From positions 1 to 48,472 of the forward strand of contig DVEB01000087.1 in NCBI GenBank assembly GCA_015295905.1: DNA of 48,472 nucleotides, in the 5' to 3' direction. A program made the position numbers and the translations under genes. Below the pieces are notes generated by a model, which had not been told where the DNA came from, ran no database searches, and was given only the letters and a program-made list of their open reading frames with translations. The DNA is from Synechococcales cyanobacterium M55_K2018_004 (lineage in GTDB: Bacteria > Cyanobacteriota > Cyanobacteriia > Elainellales > Elainellaceae). Positions within the stretch are counted from its first letter, which is position 1; each line of letters starts with the position of its first letter. This document shows, in pieces, positions 8,660 to 17,128 of this stretch.

Positions 8660-9646
8660 ATGCTGCATCTAAGGAACCGTGACGTGAATAAGAAAGCCTC
8701 TGGATCTGGGTTCACTCTATCAACTCAAGTAGTAGTCATTGCATCGATTGCCTGGGCTGTCATCGCGCTACTGTTTTTTCTCCTGTTTAGCGTGCCAATC
8801 CCGGGTGAGGGCCGGCCAAGTTGGTATACTCCTGTTACCTACGTCTTGGAAAATATGGCCTTGATTTGGGCAAGTCTGCTTTGTTTTCGGAACTGGCGGA
8901 GTTCCCAAATTGTCAGTGGGCGAACGGTCTGGCTACTATTCAGCCTGGGAATATTTTCCTACTTTATTGGCAATCTCATCCTGGCTCAATGGGAGTTGGG
9001 CTGGGGAAAAACGCCTGATGTCTCTCCGGCAGACCTGTTTTTCCTGCTGACCTACGTCCTACTTGGCATTGGGATGGGATTGGCAGTTGTCTCCCGTAAG
9101 CTCAGTTTGAGCGCCATGCAGTGGCTCATTCTAGGCTTAATCCTGATTCTCGGTATTGTCGTTGCTTATTTTGTGGGGTTTGCTCCTGAGAGTGCCACCG
9201 AAGTGCCACCCCCTGTCCTTGAGCAGGCTGCGCCAGCAGCACTCCCGACTGAGGCGCCTGCGGCGATCGCGCCTGAAGCGCCAGATACGTCGGCTGCGCC
9301 AAGCTGGGCGATCGCCCTTGAGCAGCAACTAGAACCATTCTCCGATTTCGTCTTGAAGCTTTATATCATTGGCGACATTATTCTGGTCGTCATGGCAACC
9401 ATGCTGCTGCTGGCCTTCTGGGGCGGTAAGTCATCTCTGCCCTGGCGCTTTATCGCCGCGGCAGCCTTTTCGTTCTATATCGCTGATCTGTGGCTGTTCT
9501 ATGCACTCAAATACATCTCGGACTACGAAACAGGGGCACTCCTAGAAGTCTTTTGGATTTTTAGCGGTTGTTTGTTTGCAATTGGCGCAGCCCTAGAGTA
9601 CGACTTTTCTACCCGCTCCCGCCGAGGAAGTCGCCGCCGTACGTGA
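8660..9646 (+). CDS. Multi-pass membrane protein of unknown function
   Basis: Not recognised. From ATG 8660 the protein is 328 aa; GTG at 8684 is an equally plausible start, and the frame is open from a TTG at 8633. It has about eight transmembrane segments in two blocks. They are separated by a Pro/Ala/Glu-rich extramembrane linker at roughly 170-225 (PPPVLEQAAPAALPTEAP...). The tail is Arg-rich (STRSRRGSRRRT). The layout recalls the membrane part of cyanobacterial sensor proteins, but no cytoplasmic signalling domain follows. No operon partner. Confidence 0.75.
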   Translation: MLHLRNRDVNKKASGSGFTLSTQVVVIASIAWAVIALLFFLLFSVPIPGEGRPSWYTPVTYVLENMALIWASLLCFRNWRSSQIVSGRTVWLLFSLGIFSYFIGNLILAQWELGWGKTPDVSPADLFFLLTYVLLGIGMGLAVVSRKLSLSAMQWLILGLILILGIVVAYFVGFAPESATEVPPPVLEQAAPAALPTEAPAAIAPEAPDTSAAPSWAIALEQQLEPFSDFVLKLYIIGDIILVVMATMLLLAFWGGKSSLPWRFIAAAAFSFYIADLWLFYALKYISDYETGALLEVFWIFSGCLFAIGAALEYDFSTRSRRGSRRRT

Positions 9647-9854
9647 CTTTGCTTGCTTCTACAGCGATTAGCAATGAGCAGGCTAGTCGCACCGATGCAC
9701 AACCGATGCAAAGTTTTAAAGGGGTTGCCAGAACGATAGACACACCCCTTCTAATAAGGCTCTACACTAGGAAAAGTATGTCTTTCACGGGGCTGGAGCG
9801 CCAGCGTGAAACGCATATCTGGCATGGTGCGATCGCTCGTTAGGGATAGTGTGC

Positions 9855-10814
9855 ATGGCTCCTAAAAAACTTTCTGACGCAGATAAGCAGGAAATTTTGA
9901 CTCTTTACCGCGAGTCGGAGGAGACGGCTTCGTCGCTGGCAAGTCAGTATGGGGTGAGTACCTCAACCATCAGTCGATTCCTCAAGCAAAGCCTTGCCGA
10001 TGACGAGTATGAGGCATTAATCCAGCGGAAACGCAGCGGCGGTAAGGGGCAGCTTGAACTAGACGTGGCTGATCAAGATGCGGTTGAGCCGGTCCCTACG
10101 CTGGTGACTTCGCCTGCTCTGGAAAATGAGGGAGAAGAAGACGCCGCGGTGGTCTCGCCTACTACTCCCCAACGTCGTCAGCGGAAACGCTCCTCGGCGG
10201 CACATCGAGAGGGGGCGATCGCTCCAGATGTGCCTGAACTGGCGATCGCGCCTACCCTTGGCTTTTCAACGGCGATGGAAGATGAGCATCAGGATCTCAT
10301 AGAGCCGATGTTTGCTTCCGACGCAACCGTACTCCAGGAGCTAGACGAGAAACTGGGCGAGGCTGAAGAAGAGGAGGAGGACGATCTTGACACCGATGAG
10401 GACTTTGACGATCTGGAAGAGGATGAGCTGGAGGACGATGAAGATCTTGCCGGCGAAGAAGGTGAATTACTGGAGATTGCTCCTCTCCACATTGCCGATG
10501 GCAAGCCACTAGAGGTGCTGCCCCTAGCAGCGGCCAATATTCCTAAGACGTGTTACCTGGTGGTCGATCGCGCTGCCGAGTTGATCACGCGTCCGTTGAA
10601 AGACTTTGGTGAACTAGGACAAATCCCCGAGGCTGAAGTCCAGGAAAAAACGCTCCCAGTCTTCGATAACCATCGAGTAGCTAAGCGTTTTATGCGGCGC
10701 ATGCAGCGAGTGGTCAAAATCCCCGATGGGCAAGTTCTCCAGAAGGTTGGCCCCTATCTGCAAGCCAAGGGAATTACGCGCCTGCTGATTGATGGGCAGG
10801 TCTATTCTCTGTAA
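9855..10814 (+). CDS. Transposase-type HTH protein with acidic central region
   Basis: 319 aa from ATG 9855; a GTG two codons earlier is also possible. Residues 5-45 (SDADKQEILTLYRESEETAS, then LASQYGVSTSTISRFLKQ) are a helix-turn-helix like those at the N-terminus of transposases. There is no DDE catalytic domain. Residues about 165-205 are almost entirely Asp/Glu. The C-terminal 95 residues (PKTCYLVVDRAAELITRPL... to IDGQVYSL) form a compact domain that looks conserved but that I cannot name. It is probably a domesticated DNA-binding protein, with the acidic stretch as a flexible or histone-mimic-like linker. Function unknown. Confidence 0.8.
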   Translation: MAPKKLSDADKQEILTLYRESEETASSLASQYGVSTSTISRFLKQSLADDEYEALIQRKRSGGKGQLELDVADQDAVEPVPTLVTSPALENEGEEDAAVVSPTTPQRRQRKRSSAAHREGAIAPDVPELAIAPTLGFSTAMEDEHQDLIEPMFASDATVLQELDEKLGEAEEEEEDDLDTDEDFDDLEEDELEDDEDLAGEEGELLEIAPLHIADGKPLEVLPLAAANIPKTCYLVVDRAAELITRPLKDFGELGQIPEAEVQEKTLPVFDNHRVAKRFMRRMQRVVKIPDGQVLQKVGPYLQAKGITRLLIDGQVYSL

Positions 10815-10827
10815 TCACGTCAGTTTA

Positions 10828-10875
10828 GGTGATAGCCGCTTGCAGTAGTGTGGTCTGTAACCACACTACTCACCC
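10828..10875. repeat. Palindrome-type repeat (GTAGTGTGGT family), copy 1
   Basis: GATAGCCGCTTGCAGTAGTG, then TGGT-CTGTA-ACCACACTACT: the arms AGTAGTGTGGT and ACCACACTACT are exact complements around a 5-nt loop. It sits just downstream of the HTH gene, could act as its terminator, and shares its left arm sequence with the repeat at 24881. Confidence 0.65.
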
Positions 10876-10898
10876 CCTTCACTAGCGGGATCCTAACT

Positions 10899-11020
10899 AA
10901 CGTGAATTCGGGATACGCTGAAATTCTTGCTGTTCCGTGCGCGACGCGCACGGAACAGCAAGAATTTTGGGTCACCGCGCACTGAAAATCAAGGGTTTCC
11001 ACTTATCCGCAATGCCCGTT
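10899..11020 (+). mobile_element. Element P, copy C (mosaic)
   Basis: Left terminal repeat AACGTGAATTCGGGATACG, then a perfect first hairpin with 23-nt arms around a single A. Its outer stem reads AAATTC/GAATTT where other copies have AAACCC/GGGTTT, a compensatory set of changes. The second hairpin is broken. The right end is an inverted left-type terminal repeat (GGATAAGTGGAAACCCTTG read on the minus strand). Lies in a convergent gene pair. Confidence 0.85.
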
Positions 11021-11094
11021 ACTGTAGTGGGCAGCACCGCTGGAGTGGATGCGCTGCACCCACTCCAGGCCATAGAAACGACTGCAACAGCGTG

Positions 11095-12474
11095 CTAACG
11101 ACCAATTCCAACGTAGCGGAAGCCCGCTGCTTCTAGCGTCGCTTGGTCAAGGAAGTTGCGACCGTCAATCATGACGGGGTTATTCATCAACTTCGCCATA
11201 GCTGCATAATCGAGGGATCGGAATTGCTTCCAGTCGGTGACCAGGACTAGTGCATCACAACCATCTGCTAGGCGCTCTGGATCGGTCTCAACGATGACGT
11301 TAGAAAGACCATGGCGCATTCCAGTTTGGGAGACCAGTGGATCAAACGCCTTAACTTTGGTTCCCAATCGGCTGAGATGTTCGATCAAGTCGAGGGCAGG
11401 CGCATCGCGCAGGTCGTCAGTGTCGGGCTTGAAGGTCAGCCCTAGTAACCCTACTGTCTTGCCCTTCAAAATCTTTAACACTTGTTGCAGTTTTTCAACA
11501 GCAATCAAACGCTGACGCTGATTCACGCTAACGGCGGCTTTGAGCAGTTGAGCCTCGTAACCGTAGTCATCCGCAGTATGAATCAAGGCAGCCACATCTT
11601 TAGGAAAACAAGAGCCACCCCAACCAATTCCGGCCTGCAGGAATTTGCTACCAATGCGGGAGTCAAGGCCAATGCCTTGAGCCACCTGAGTTACATCGGC
11701 TCCAACCCGATCGCAAATGTTCGCAATCTCGTTAATGAAGCTAATCTTTGTTGCCAGGAATGCGTTTGAGGCGTATTTCACCATCTCTGCAGAGCTGAGG
11801 TCAGTCACAAGCACGGGAACAGTAGGGAGTGACTTGTCTTCAGCAAACTGACGCGAGACGATGGGTGCGTAGAGTTCCTTCATCATGGCGATCGCCCGTG
11901 GGCTACTGCTCCCTAACACAATTCGGTCAGGGTTAAAGGTGTCAAAAACTGCTGATCCTTCTCGCAGAAACTCAGGATTGCTGACCACGTCAAAATCCAC
12001 TTTGGGTTCAGTCGTAGCATTGACTCCAGCAGGTACCAACGACTTCTGGCGTTCCATCACACCATCCATCACAATCATGCGAACCCAATCTCCCGACCCA
12101 ATCGGGACAGTGGACTTGTTCACAATCACTTTGTAGCCACCGTTCAGGTTCTCGCCGATCCCCCGGGCAACTGCCTCAACATAACGGGTGTCACTTTCAC
12201 CAGTTGGCAGGGGTGGTGTGCCAACAGCAATAAACAGGATCTCACCGTGACCAACCCCTTTTGCCAAATCAGAGGTAAATTCAATGCGTCCCGCCTGAAT
12301 CGAAGCCTGCATCAGCTCTGACAGCCCTGGCTCAAAAATGGGGGACTGCCCAGATTGCATCAGCTTAACTTTTTCCTCATTGTTGTCAACGCAAATCACC
12401 TGATGTCCAATATGGGCAAGACAGACCCCTGTGACAAGGCCAACATAACCCGTACCGATCACGCAAACACGCAT
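11095..12474 (-). CDS. ugd: UDP-glucose 6-dehydrogenase
   Basis: Oxidises UDP-glucose to UDP-glucuronate with two NAD+ in the cytosol. 459 aa. Rossmann motif VIGTGYVGLVTG (residues 5-16), nucleotide-binding PEFLREGSAVFD (residues 167-178), and the catalytic-Cys motif GIGWGGSCFPKD with Cys289; the C-terminal domain has GLTFKPDTDDLRDAPA. It lies 153 nt downstream of the UDP-glucuronate decarboxylase gene on the same strand. Its product is that enzyme's substrate, so the two probably form an operon for UDP-xylose supply to exopolysaccharide or lipopolysaccharide. Length and motifs are typical. Confidence 0.95.
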   Translation of the reverse strand: MRVCVIGTGYVGLVTGVCLAHIGHQVICVDNNEEKVKLMQSGQSPIFEPGLSELMQASIQAGRIEFTSDLAKGVGHGEILFIAVGTPPLPTGESDTRYVEAVARGIGENLNGGYKVIVNKSTVPIGSGDWVRMIVMDGVMERQKSLVPAGVNATTEPKVDFDVVSNPEFLREGSAVFDTFNPDRIVLGSSSPRAIAMMKELYAPIVSRQFAEDKSLPTVPVLVTDLSSAEMVKYASNAFLATKISFINEIANICDRVGADVTQVAQGIGLDSRIGSKFLQAGIGWGGSCFPKDVAALIHTADDYGYEAQLLKAAVSVNQRQRLIAVEKLQQVLKILKGKTVGLLGLTFKPDTDDLRDAPALDLIEHLSRLGTKVKAFDPLVSQTGMRHGLSNVIVETDPERLADGCDALVLVTDWKQFRSLDYAAMAKLMNNPVMIDGRNFLDQATLEAAGFRYVGIGR

Positions 12475-12598
12475 AAAGATTACACCTCACTCAAGAGCAG
12501 GTCAAAACAACGGCACTAGAAAAGTTCCGAGGGGTATTGGGGACGTGCCCTACGCAAGAGTTCCACCCCTGCGTCCCACCCCAAGTAACACTTCGGTT

Positions 12599-12644
12599 CC
12601 TCTATCAAAGCGACGACATAGCCTCTATCAAAGCGACGACATAG
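12599..12644. repeat. 23-bp tandem duplication at the 3' end of the UXS gene
   Basis: The unit at 12599-12621 is repeated exactly at 12622-12644. The second unit covers the last codons (SMSSL) and stop codon of the decarboxylase gene; the first lies just downstream. No mismatch between units, so the duplication is recent. Confidence 0.9.
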
Positions 12645-13590
12645 AGGGATAACGCACTGCAGCATCAGCGACCCGGGAACGGAAATCCTCAATAGTACGA
12701 GTTAAGCCTTCCTGCAAAGAAATGGTCGGTTGCCAGCCTAACCAAGTCTTGGCGCGGGTGATATCGGGTTGTCGCCGCCGGGGATCATCCTGAGGCAGTG
12801 GCTCAAATTTCAGAGCAACATCAGGATTCACCATCGTTTGGATAGTTTCCGCAAGTTGGCGGATGGTGTACTCCTCTGGATTACCGAGGTTAACAGGCCC
12901 TATATAGTCACCATTCATCAAACGCATGAGCCCTTCCACCAGGTCGGAAACATAGCAGAAGCTGCGGGTCTGGGAGCCATCGCCGTAAACTGTGAGCGGC
13001 TGTCCCCTGAGAGCCTGAACAACAAAATTGCTGACAACTCGCCCATCGTTTTCTAGCATTCGTGGTCCGTAGGTGTTGAAGATCCGGGCAACCCGAATTT
13101 CAACATCGTTTTGACGGTGGTAGTCAAAGGCCAAAGTCTCTGCAACCCGTTTTCCTTCGTCGTAGCAACTCCGGATTCCAATTGGGTTAACATTGCCTCG
13201 ATAATCCTCGGTCTGAGGATGGATTTCTGGATCGCCGTAGACTTCTGAGGTGGACGCCAGCAGAAAGCGAGCCTTGACTCGCTTTGCCAGTCCCAACATA
13301 TTCAGAGTACCCATGACATTGGTCTTAATTGTCTTGACTGGGTTGTATTGGTAATGCACTGGGGACGCCGGGCAAGCCAAGTGATAAATTTGCTGCACTT
13401 CTAGCCGAATAGGCTCGGTAATATCGTGGCGGATTAGCTCAAAGTTGGGGTGATTGAGCCAACGCAAAACATTGCGCTTATGCCCCGTATAGAAGTTGTC
13501 AAGACAAATCACGTCGTGCCCTTGATCCATCAGGCGATCAATGAGGTGAGAACCAATGAAACCTGCACCACCTGTCACTAAAATTCGCAT
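12628..13590 (-). CDS. uxs: UDP-glucuronate decarboxylase (UDP-xylose synthase)
   Basis: Short-chain dehydrogenase/epimerase-fold enzyme converting UDP-glucuronate to UDP-xylose with bound NAD+. Starting at the ATG of [16 protein letters not shown] it is 320 aa, the usual length for bacterial UXS. Rossmann TGGAGFIGS at 6-14, [20 protein letters not shown] at 71-90 (a UXS hallmark), the STSEVYGDP stretch at 113-121, catalytic Tyr143 and Lys147 in [12 protein letters not shown]. The open frame extends upstream to 13689, but that part is unlike the family. The gene precedes ugd. Its 3' end carries a tandem duplication. Confidence 0.94.
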   Translation of the reverse strand: MRILVTGGAGFIGSHLIDRLMDQGHDVICLDNFYTGHKRNVLRWLNHPNFELIRHDITEPIRLEVQQIYHLACPASPVHYQYNPVKTIKTNVMGTLNMLGLAKRVKARFLLASTSEVYGDPEIHPQTEDYRGNVNPIGIRSCYDEGKRVAETLAFDYHRQNDVEIRVARIFNTYGPRMLENDGRVVSNFVVQALRGQPLTVYGDGSQTRSFCYVSDLVEGLMRLMNGDYIGPVNLGNPEEYTIRQLAETIQTMVNPDVALKFEPLPQDDPRRRQPDITRAKTWLGWQPTISLQEGLTRTIEDFRSRVADAAVRYPSMSSL

Positions 13591-14009
13591 AGCTACCTGC
13601 TTCCGATACCAGAAAACTGCAAAGAAAGAACATTGAGCAAACGAGGGGCATCGACAAATTTGCTGAAAACCATTCCCCAAACAAGCCATTCCCCAAACAG
13701 AGTATTGCTTGATCTAGGCTTAATTTCGGATGAGAGGTGCACAGAACGAGGATCTCATCCGAGCTTCACCCTGCCCATCAGCAACCCCCAAACAGAGATT
13801 AACTCAGTCAGAGAAGACCTGCATCTGCTTGACTGCTGCTAATCTACTGAAATTCTGAAATTTTGCATAACAACTTGTAATGAGAACTTAGCAGAGTTCT
13901 CGTAGGGATCCCGGGTATCTCGCTGGCATTCACTAAATCTTTACTTTGAGTTAGAGGTGTGGTAAACACTTACGTCACCTCTTCTCAAAAGAGAATCAAC
14001 CCTGCCCAA
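13591..14009. other. Intergenic region upstream of uxs
   Basis: Holds the uxs promoter region and a spaced inverted repeat CGGATGAGA (about 13728) / TCTCATCCG (about 13752) that could be a regulator site or a weak hairpin. No gene seen. Confidence 0.4.
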
Positions 14010-14125
14010 AACGTCCGTTTGGGTTCAGAGGATTTTGGGACACCACGCAGTGCTCCAAAATCGTTAATTTCTCGTGCGCAGCGCCCACAAACAATCACGG
14101 GGGTGAGATTTTCCGAATTCACGTT
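14010..14125 (-). mobile_element. Element P, copy D (decayed)
   Basis: Minus-strand orientation. Both terminal repeats are recognisable (AACGTGAATTCGGAAAAT at the right edge read in reverse; AACGTCCGTTTGGGTTCAG at the left edge). Both hairpins are heavily mutated. Flanks TGCCCAAAA and TTACCAAAA agree at 7 of 9 positions, consistent with an eroded 9-bp target duplication. It ends about 18 nt from the lepA stop codon. Confidence 0.75.
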
Positions 14126-14143
14126 ACCAAAAGATAATGAGGC

Positions 14144-15949
14144 CTACTGAAGCTTGAGTACAGCCATAAACGCTTCTTGAGGCACATCAACAGTTCCGAT
14201 CGCTTTCAGCCGCTTCTTCCCTTTTGCTTGTTTTTGCAACAGTTTTTTCTTACGGCTGATGTCACCGCCGTAGCATTTGGCGAGCACATCTTTCCGCAGG
14301 GCAGGGATATGTTCGCTGGCAATGATACGGCTGCCAATGGCAGCCTGAATAGGGATCTTAAACTGGTGGCGGGGGATCAGTTCCTTGAGCTTTTCGACCA
14401 GGGCTTTGCCAACGTAGTAAGCTTTGTCGCGATGGACAATGGTTGCCAATGGGTCTACTGGCTCTCCGTTGATGAGAACATCGAGTTTAACGAGGGGATT
14501 TTCCCGATAACCGATGACGTGGTACTCCATGCTGGCGTATCCGCGCGATCGCGACTTCATTTGGTCGAAAAAGTCAGTCACCACTTCTGCTAAGGGCAGT
14601 TCGTAGGTGAGAGTAGTGCGCCCCTGAGTTAGGTACTTCATGTCTTTAAACACCCCCCGACGGCTCTGACTGAGTTCCATCAGTGTGCCAACATACTCTT
14701 CTGGGGTAATCATATCGACCTGCACATAGGGTTCCTCGATTTTCTCTCGGTGCTGGGGGTCTGGCAGGTGACTGGGGTTGTCGATGAAAAGCTCTTCTCC
14801 TGTGTTGGTTGTGACCTTATAGATCACGGAAGGCGCAGTGGTAATTAGATCTAGGTCATACTCTCGTTCAAGGCGTTCCTGCACAATCTCCATGTGCAGC
14901 AATCCCAAAAAGCCACAGCGGAATCCAAAGCCCATGGCGCTAGAGGTCTCCGGTTCGTACTGGAGGGCGGCATCGTTGAGGCGCAGTTTCTCCAGGGCTT
15001 CGCGCAAATCTTCAAATTGGTCTGCATCGGTAGGGAAGAGACCACAGAAGACCATTGGTTTTGCTTCGGTGTAGCCTGGTAAAGGAGCAGAGGCGGGGGC
15101 AGTTGCCAGAGTGATGGTGTCTCCCACGCGGGCATCCTGGACGGCTTTAATGGCGGCAGCCAAGTATCCTACTTCGCCCGCATGGAGTTCATCTACCTGC
15201 ACCTGATTTGGAGATAAAACACCCAATTCGTCGATCTCGTATTCTTTGCCAGAAGCCATCAGACGGATGCGATCGCCTTTTTTGAGAGTGCCGTCCATCA
15301 CCCGGAAATAGACGATCACGCCTCGGTAGGGGTCGTAGTAGCTGTCGAAAATCAGCGCCCTCAGCTTTTCCTGAACGGTGTCGCGCGGCGGTGGCACCAG
15401 GTGGACAATGGATTCTAGAATTTCGGTGATGCCAATGCCTTCCTTAGCGGAAGCCAGAATTGCGCCGCTACAGTCTAACCCAATGATTTCTTCGATTTCA
15501 CCCTTGACTCGGTCAGGTTCTGCCCCTGGCAAGTCAATCTTATTCAGGACTGGAATAATTTCCAGGTTGTGTTCCAGCGCCAGATAAACGTTAGCGAGGG
15601 TCTGGGCTTCGACTCCCTGAGAGGCATCCACTACCAGCAATGCGCCCTCACAGGCAGCCAGTGATCGGGACACTTCGTAGGAAAAGTCAACGTGGCCGGG
15701 GGTGTCAATTAGGTTGAGCACATATTGTTCGCCGTCCTCCCCGGTGTAGTTCATGCGGGCGGCCTGCAGTTTAATCGTAATTCCCCGTTCCCGCTCCAGT
15801 TCCATATTGTCGAGGAACTGCTCTTTCATCTCGCGTGAACTGACAGTGCCCGTCACCTGGAGCAAGCGGTCAGCCAAGGTAGACTTACCGTGGTCGATGT
15901 GGGCAATGATGGAAAAGTTACGAATGCGAGAAACGGGTACGTCTGTCAT
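14144..15949 (-). CDS. lepA: Elongation factor 4 (LepA, ribosome back-translocase)
   Basis: Translational GTPase of 601 aa. G1 AHIDHGKST near residue 15, the G2 region with RGITIK, G3 DTPGH, G4 NKID, followed by the EF-G-like domains and the LepA-specific C-terminal domain ([20 protein letters not shown]...[17 protein letters not shown]...[14 protein letters not shown]). The start [19 protein letters not shown] is preferred over the ATG five codons upstream because family proteins begin this way. No domain is missing. Transcribed away from the small RHH-like gene. Confidence 0.96.
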   Translation of the reverse strand: MTDVPVSRIRNFSIIAHIDHGKSTLADRLLQVTGTVSSREMKEQFLDNMELERERGITIKLQAARMNYTGEDGEQYVLNLIDTPGHVDFSYEVSRSLAACEGALLVVDASQGVEAQTLANVYLALEHNLEIIPVLNKIDLPGAEPDRVKGEIEEIIGLDCSGAILASAKEGIGITEILESIVHLVPPPRDTVQEKLRALIFDSYYDPYRGVIVYFRVMDGTLKKGDRIRLMASGKEYEIDELGVLSPNQVQVDELHAGEVGYLAAAIKAVQDARVGDTITLATAPASAPLPGYTEAKPMVFCGLFPTDADQFEDLREALEKLRLNDAALQYEPETSSAMGFGFRCGFLGLLHMEIVQERLEREYDLDLITTAPSVIYKVTTNTGEELFIDNPSHLPDPQHREKIEEPYVQVDMITPEEYVGTLMELSQSRRGVFKDMKYLTQGRTTLTYELPLAEVVTDFFDQMKSRSRGYASMEYHVIGYRENPLVKLDVLINGEPVDPLATIVHRDKAYYVGKALVEKLKELIPRHQFKIPIQAAIGSRIIASEHIPALRKDVLAKCYGGDISRKKKLLQKQAKGKKRLKAIGTVDVPQEAFMAVLKLQ

Positions 15950-16170
15950 AGACTTCAACGGCAAACCAAGGGAAGGGAGAAGCAGACATCAGACTGCTTA
16001 AAATATTGTAATGCGATTGGAATGTGTCTGTTCTTGAAAGATCAAGCAGACTGAGAGTGATAAACTCAGAGTAGAGTAAGAATTTAGAGTGAGATCTCAA
16101 AACTTTTGATCTATCTGGCAGGATTCAACTCGTCATCGTTTCTAAGCTGACTGAGTGACGCTTGCTGACT

Positions 16171-16215
16171 AAGGTTCTATTCAAGGTTCTGTAAGTCGAG
16201 ATTCTACAAGGTTCT
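16171..16215. repeat. Three AAGGTTCT repeats
   Basis: AAGGTTCT occurs at 16171, 16183 and 16208, within the roughly 330-nt gap between the divergent lepA and RHH-like genes. It could be a regulator site cluster for either gene. The rest of the gap shows nothing else I can name. Confidence 0.4.
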
Positions 16216-16277
16216 ATCAGGTGGCGATCGCTACCTAACCTTCCACTCCTGTCTCCTGTTTTCCCACTAGGTCTCCT

Positions 16278-16508
16278 ATGAGCGATCCCACTGTTCAGCC
16301 AGAGCAGTTACCCAGCAAGGTCAATCTTTCGATTCAGATTGATCCAGAACTGCTTGACCAGATTACTCACCTGACGAACGACCCCAGTAAAGTCATTGAG
16401 GTTGCTGTTCGGCAATGGTTGCGAGGCGGAGGTCGGAGGGATGACGATTTGACTCGCACCCTCCAGCGCAATCCACCCGTGCCACCACGGGGTGAGTGGA
16501 ACGATTAA
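16278..16508 (+). CDS. Small ribbon-helix-helix-like protein
   Basis: 76 aa. The central part (VNLSIQIDPELLDQITHLTN, then DPSKVIEVAVRQWLRG) has the beta-strand, helix, helix pattern of CopG/MetJ-type DNA-binding proteins, with an Arg/Pro-rich tail. Such proteins bind DNA as dimers, often as antitoxins or repressors. No toxin gene is adjacent; the next gene on the strand is a histidine kinase 620 nt away. ATG follows CTCCT rather than a clear Shine-Dalgarno. The fold call is by pattern only. Confidence 0.7.
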   Translation: MSDPTVQPEQLPSKVNLSIQIDPELLDQITHLTNDPSKVIEVAVRQWLRGGGRRDDDLTRTLQRNPPVPPRGEWND

Positions 16509-17128
16509 GGGAGCTGCTGCAAGGTCGTTGCCGAGACGTAGGCAATCGACTTCAGTTAATCTTGGCCACCTGAGACGGAAGCAAATGCTTGGTGCACTCC
16601 AGTACTTCTGCCAATGGCCCAAAGGCCTTCCTAAAGGCATCGCTGACTGTTTTTGTGCAGGGCCCAAGGCGATGTTAGCTTGCTAGTGGAGCCTGCGACC
16701 GAGGGGCCAACATCCAACATATCCAGCGTTGGCAAGGGCTAGTCACCTGACTAAAGGGTTTGTATCCCTGTCCCCTTTTGCTGTATTTGTTGTTGACTGG
16801 TGTTGACTAGGACATTGACTCGAAACCAATCAGTGTGTTGTTTCGACTAGAAATCCAGAAGCAGCAGGGTGTTTTTTTGAGACGCTGGTCGTAATATGGA
16901 TAGGAAGTGCTCTAAGTGGGGCTTGCACCTCCAGCAGATCAGCCTCCCCGAATATTGCTTGTAGCTCTGCGGTGCGAACTGGAGAATGCTAAGGAGGCAT
17001 CTGGAAATTCTCTGCTGAAATAGCGACTCGACGAGAGTTCTTAGAGTTTAAGGGTTGCGTCTATCTAACCGCATCTTCGGTTGGCAGATGAATGAAGTTC
17101 AAACTTGATTTCTTGCGGTGATACGCTG
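16509..17128. other. Intergenic region with three TTGACT boxes
   Basis: 620 nt. TTGACT occurs at 16793, 16803 and 16815, at roughly helical spacing. It may be a set of -35-like elements or a binding-site array upstream of the histidine kinase gene. A T7 run lies at about 16872-16878. No convincing small gene or RNA. Confidence 0.4.

Noticed and set aside
16278-16508. Toxin-antitoxin module
   Set aside because: The small protein is antitoxin-like in fold, but no toxin-sized partner frame with recognisable motifs is next to it.
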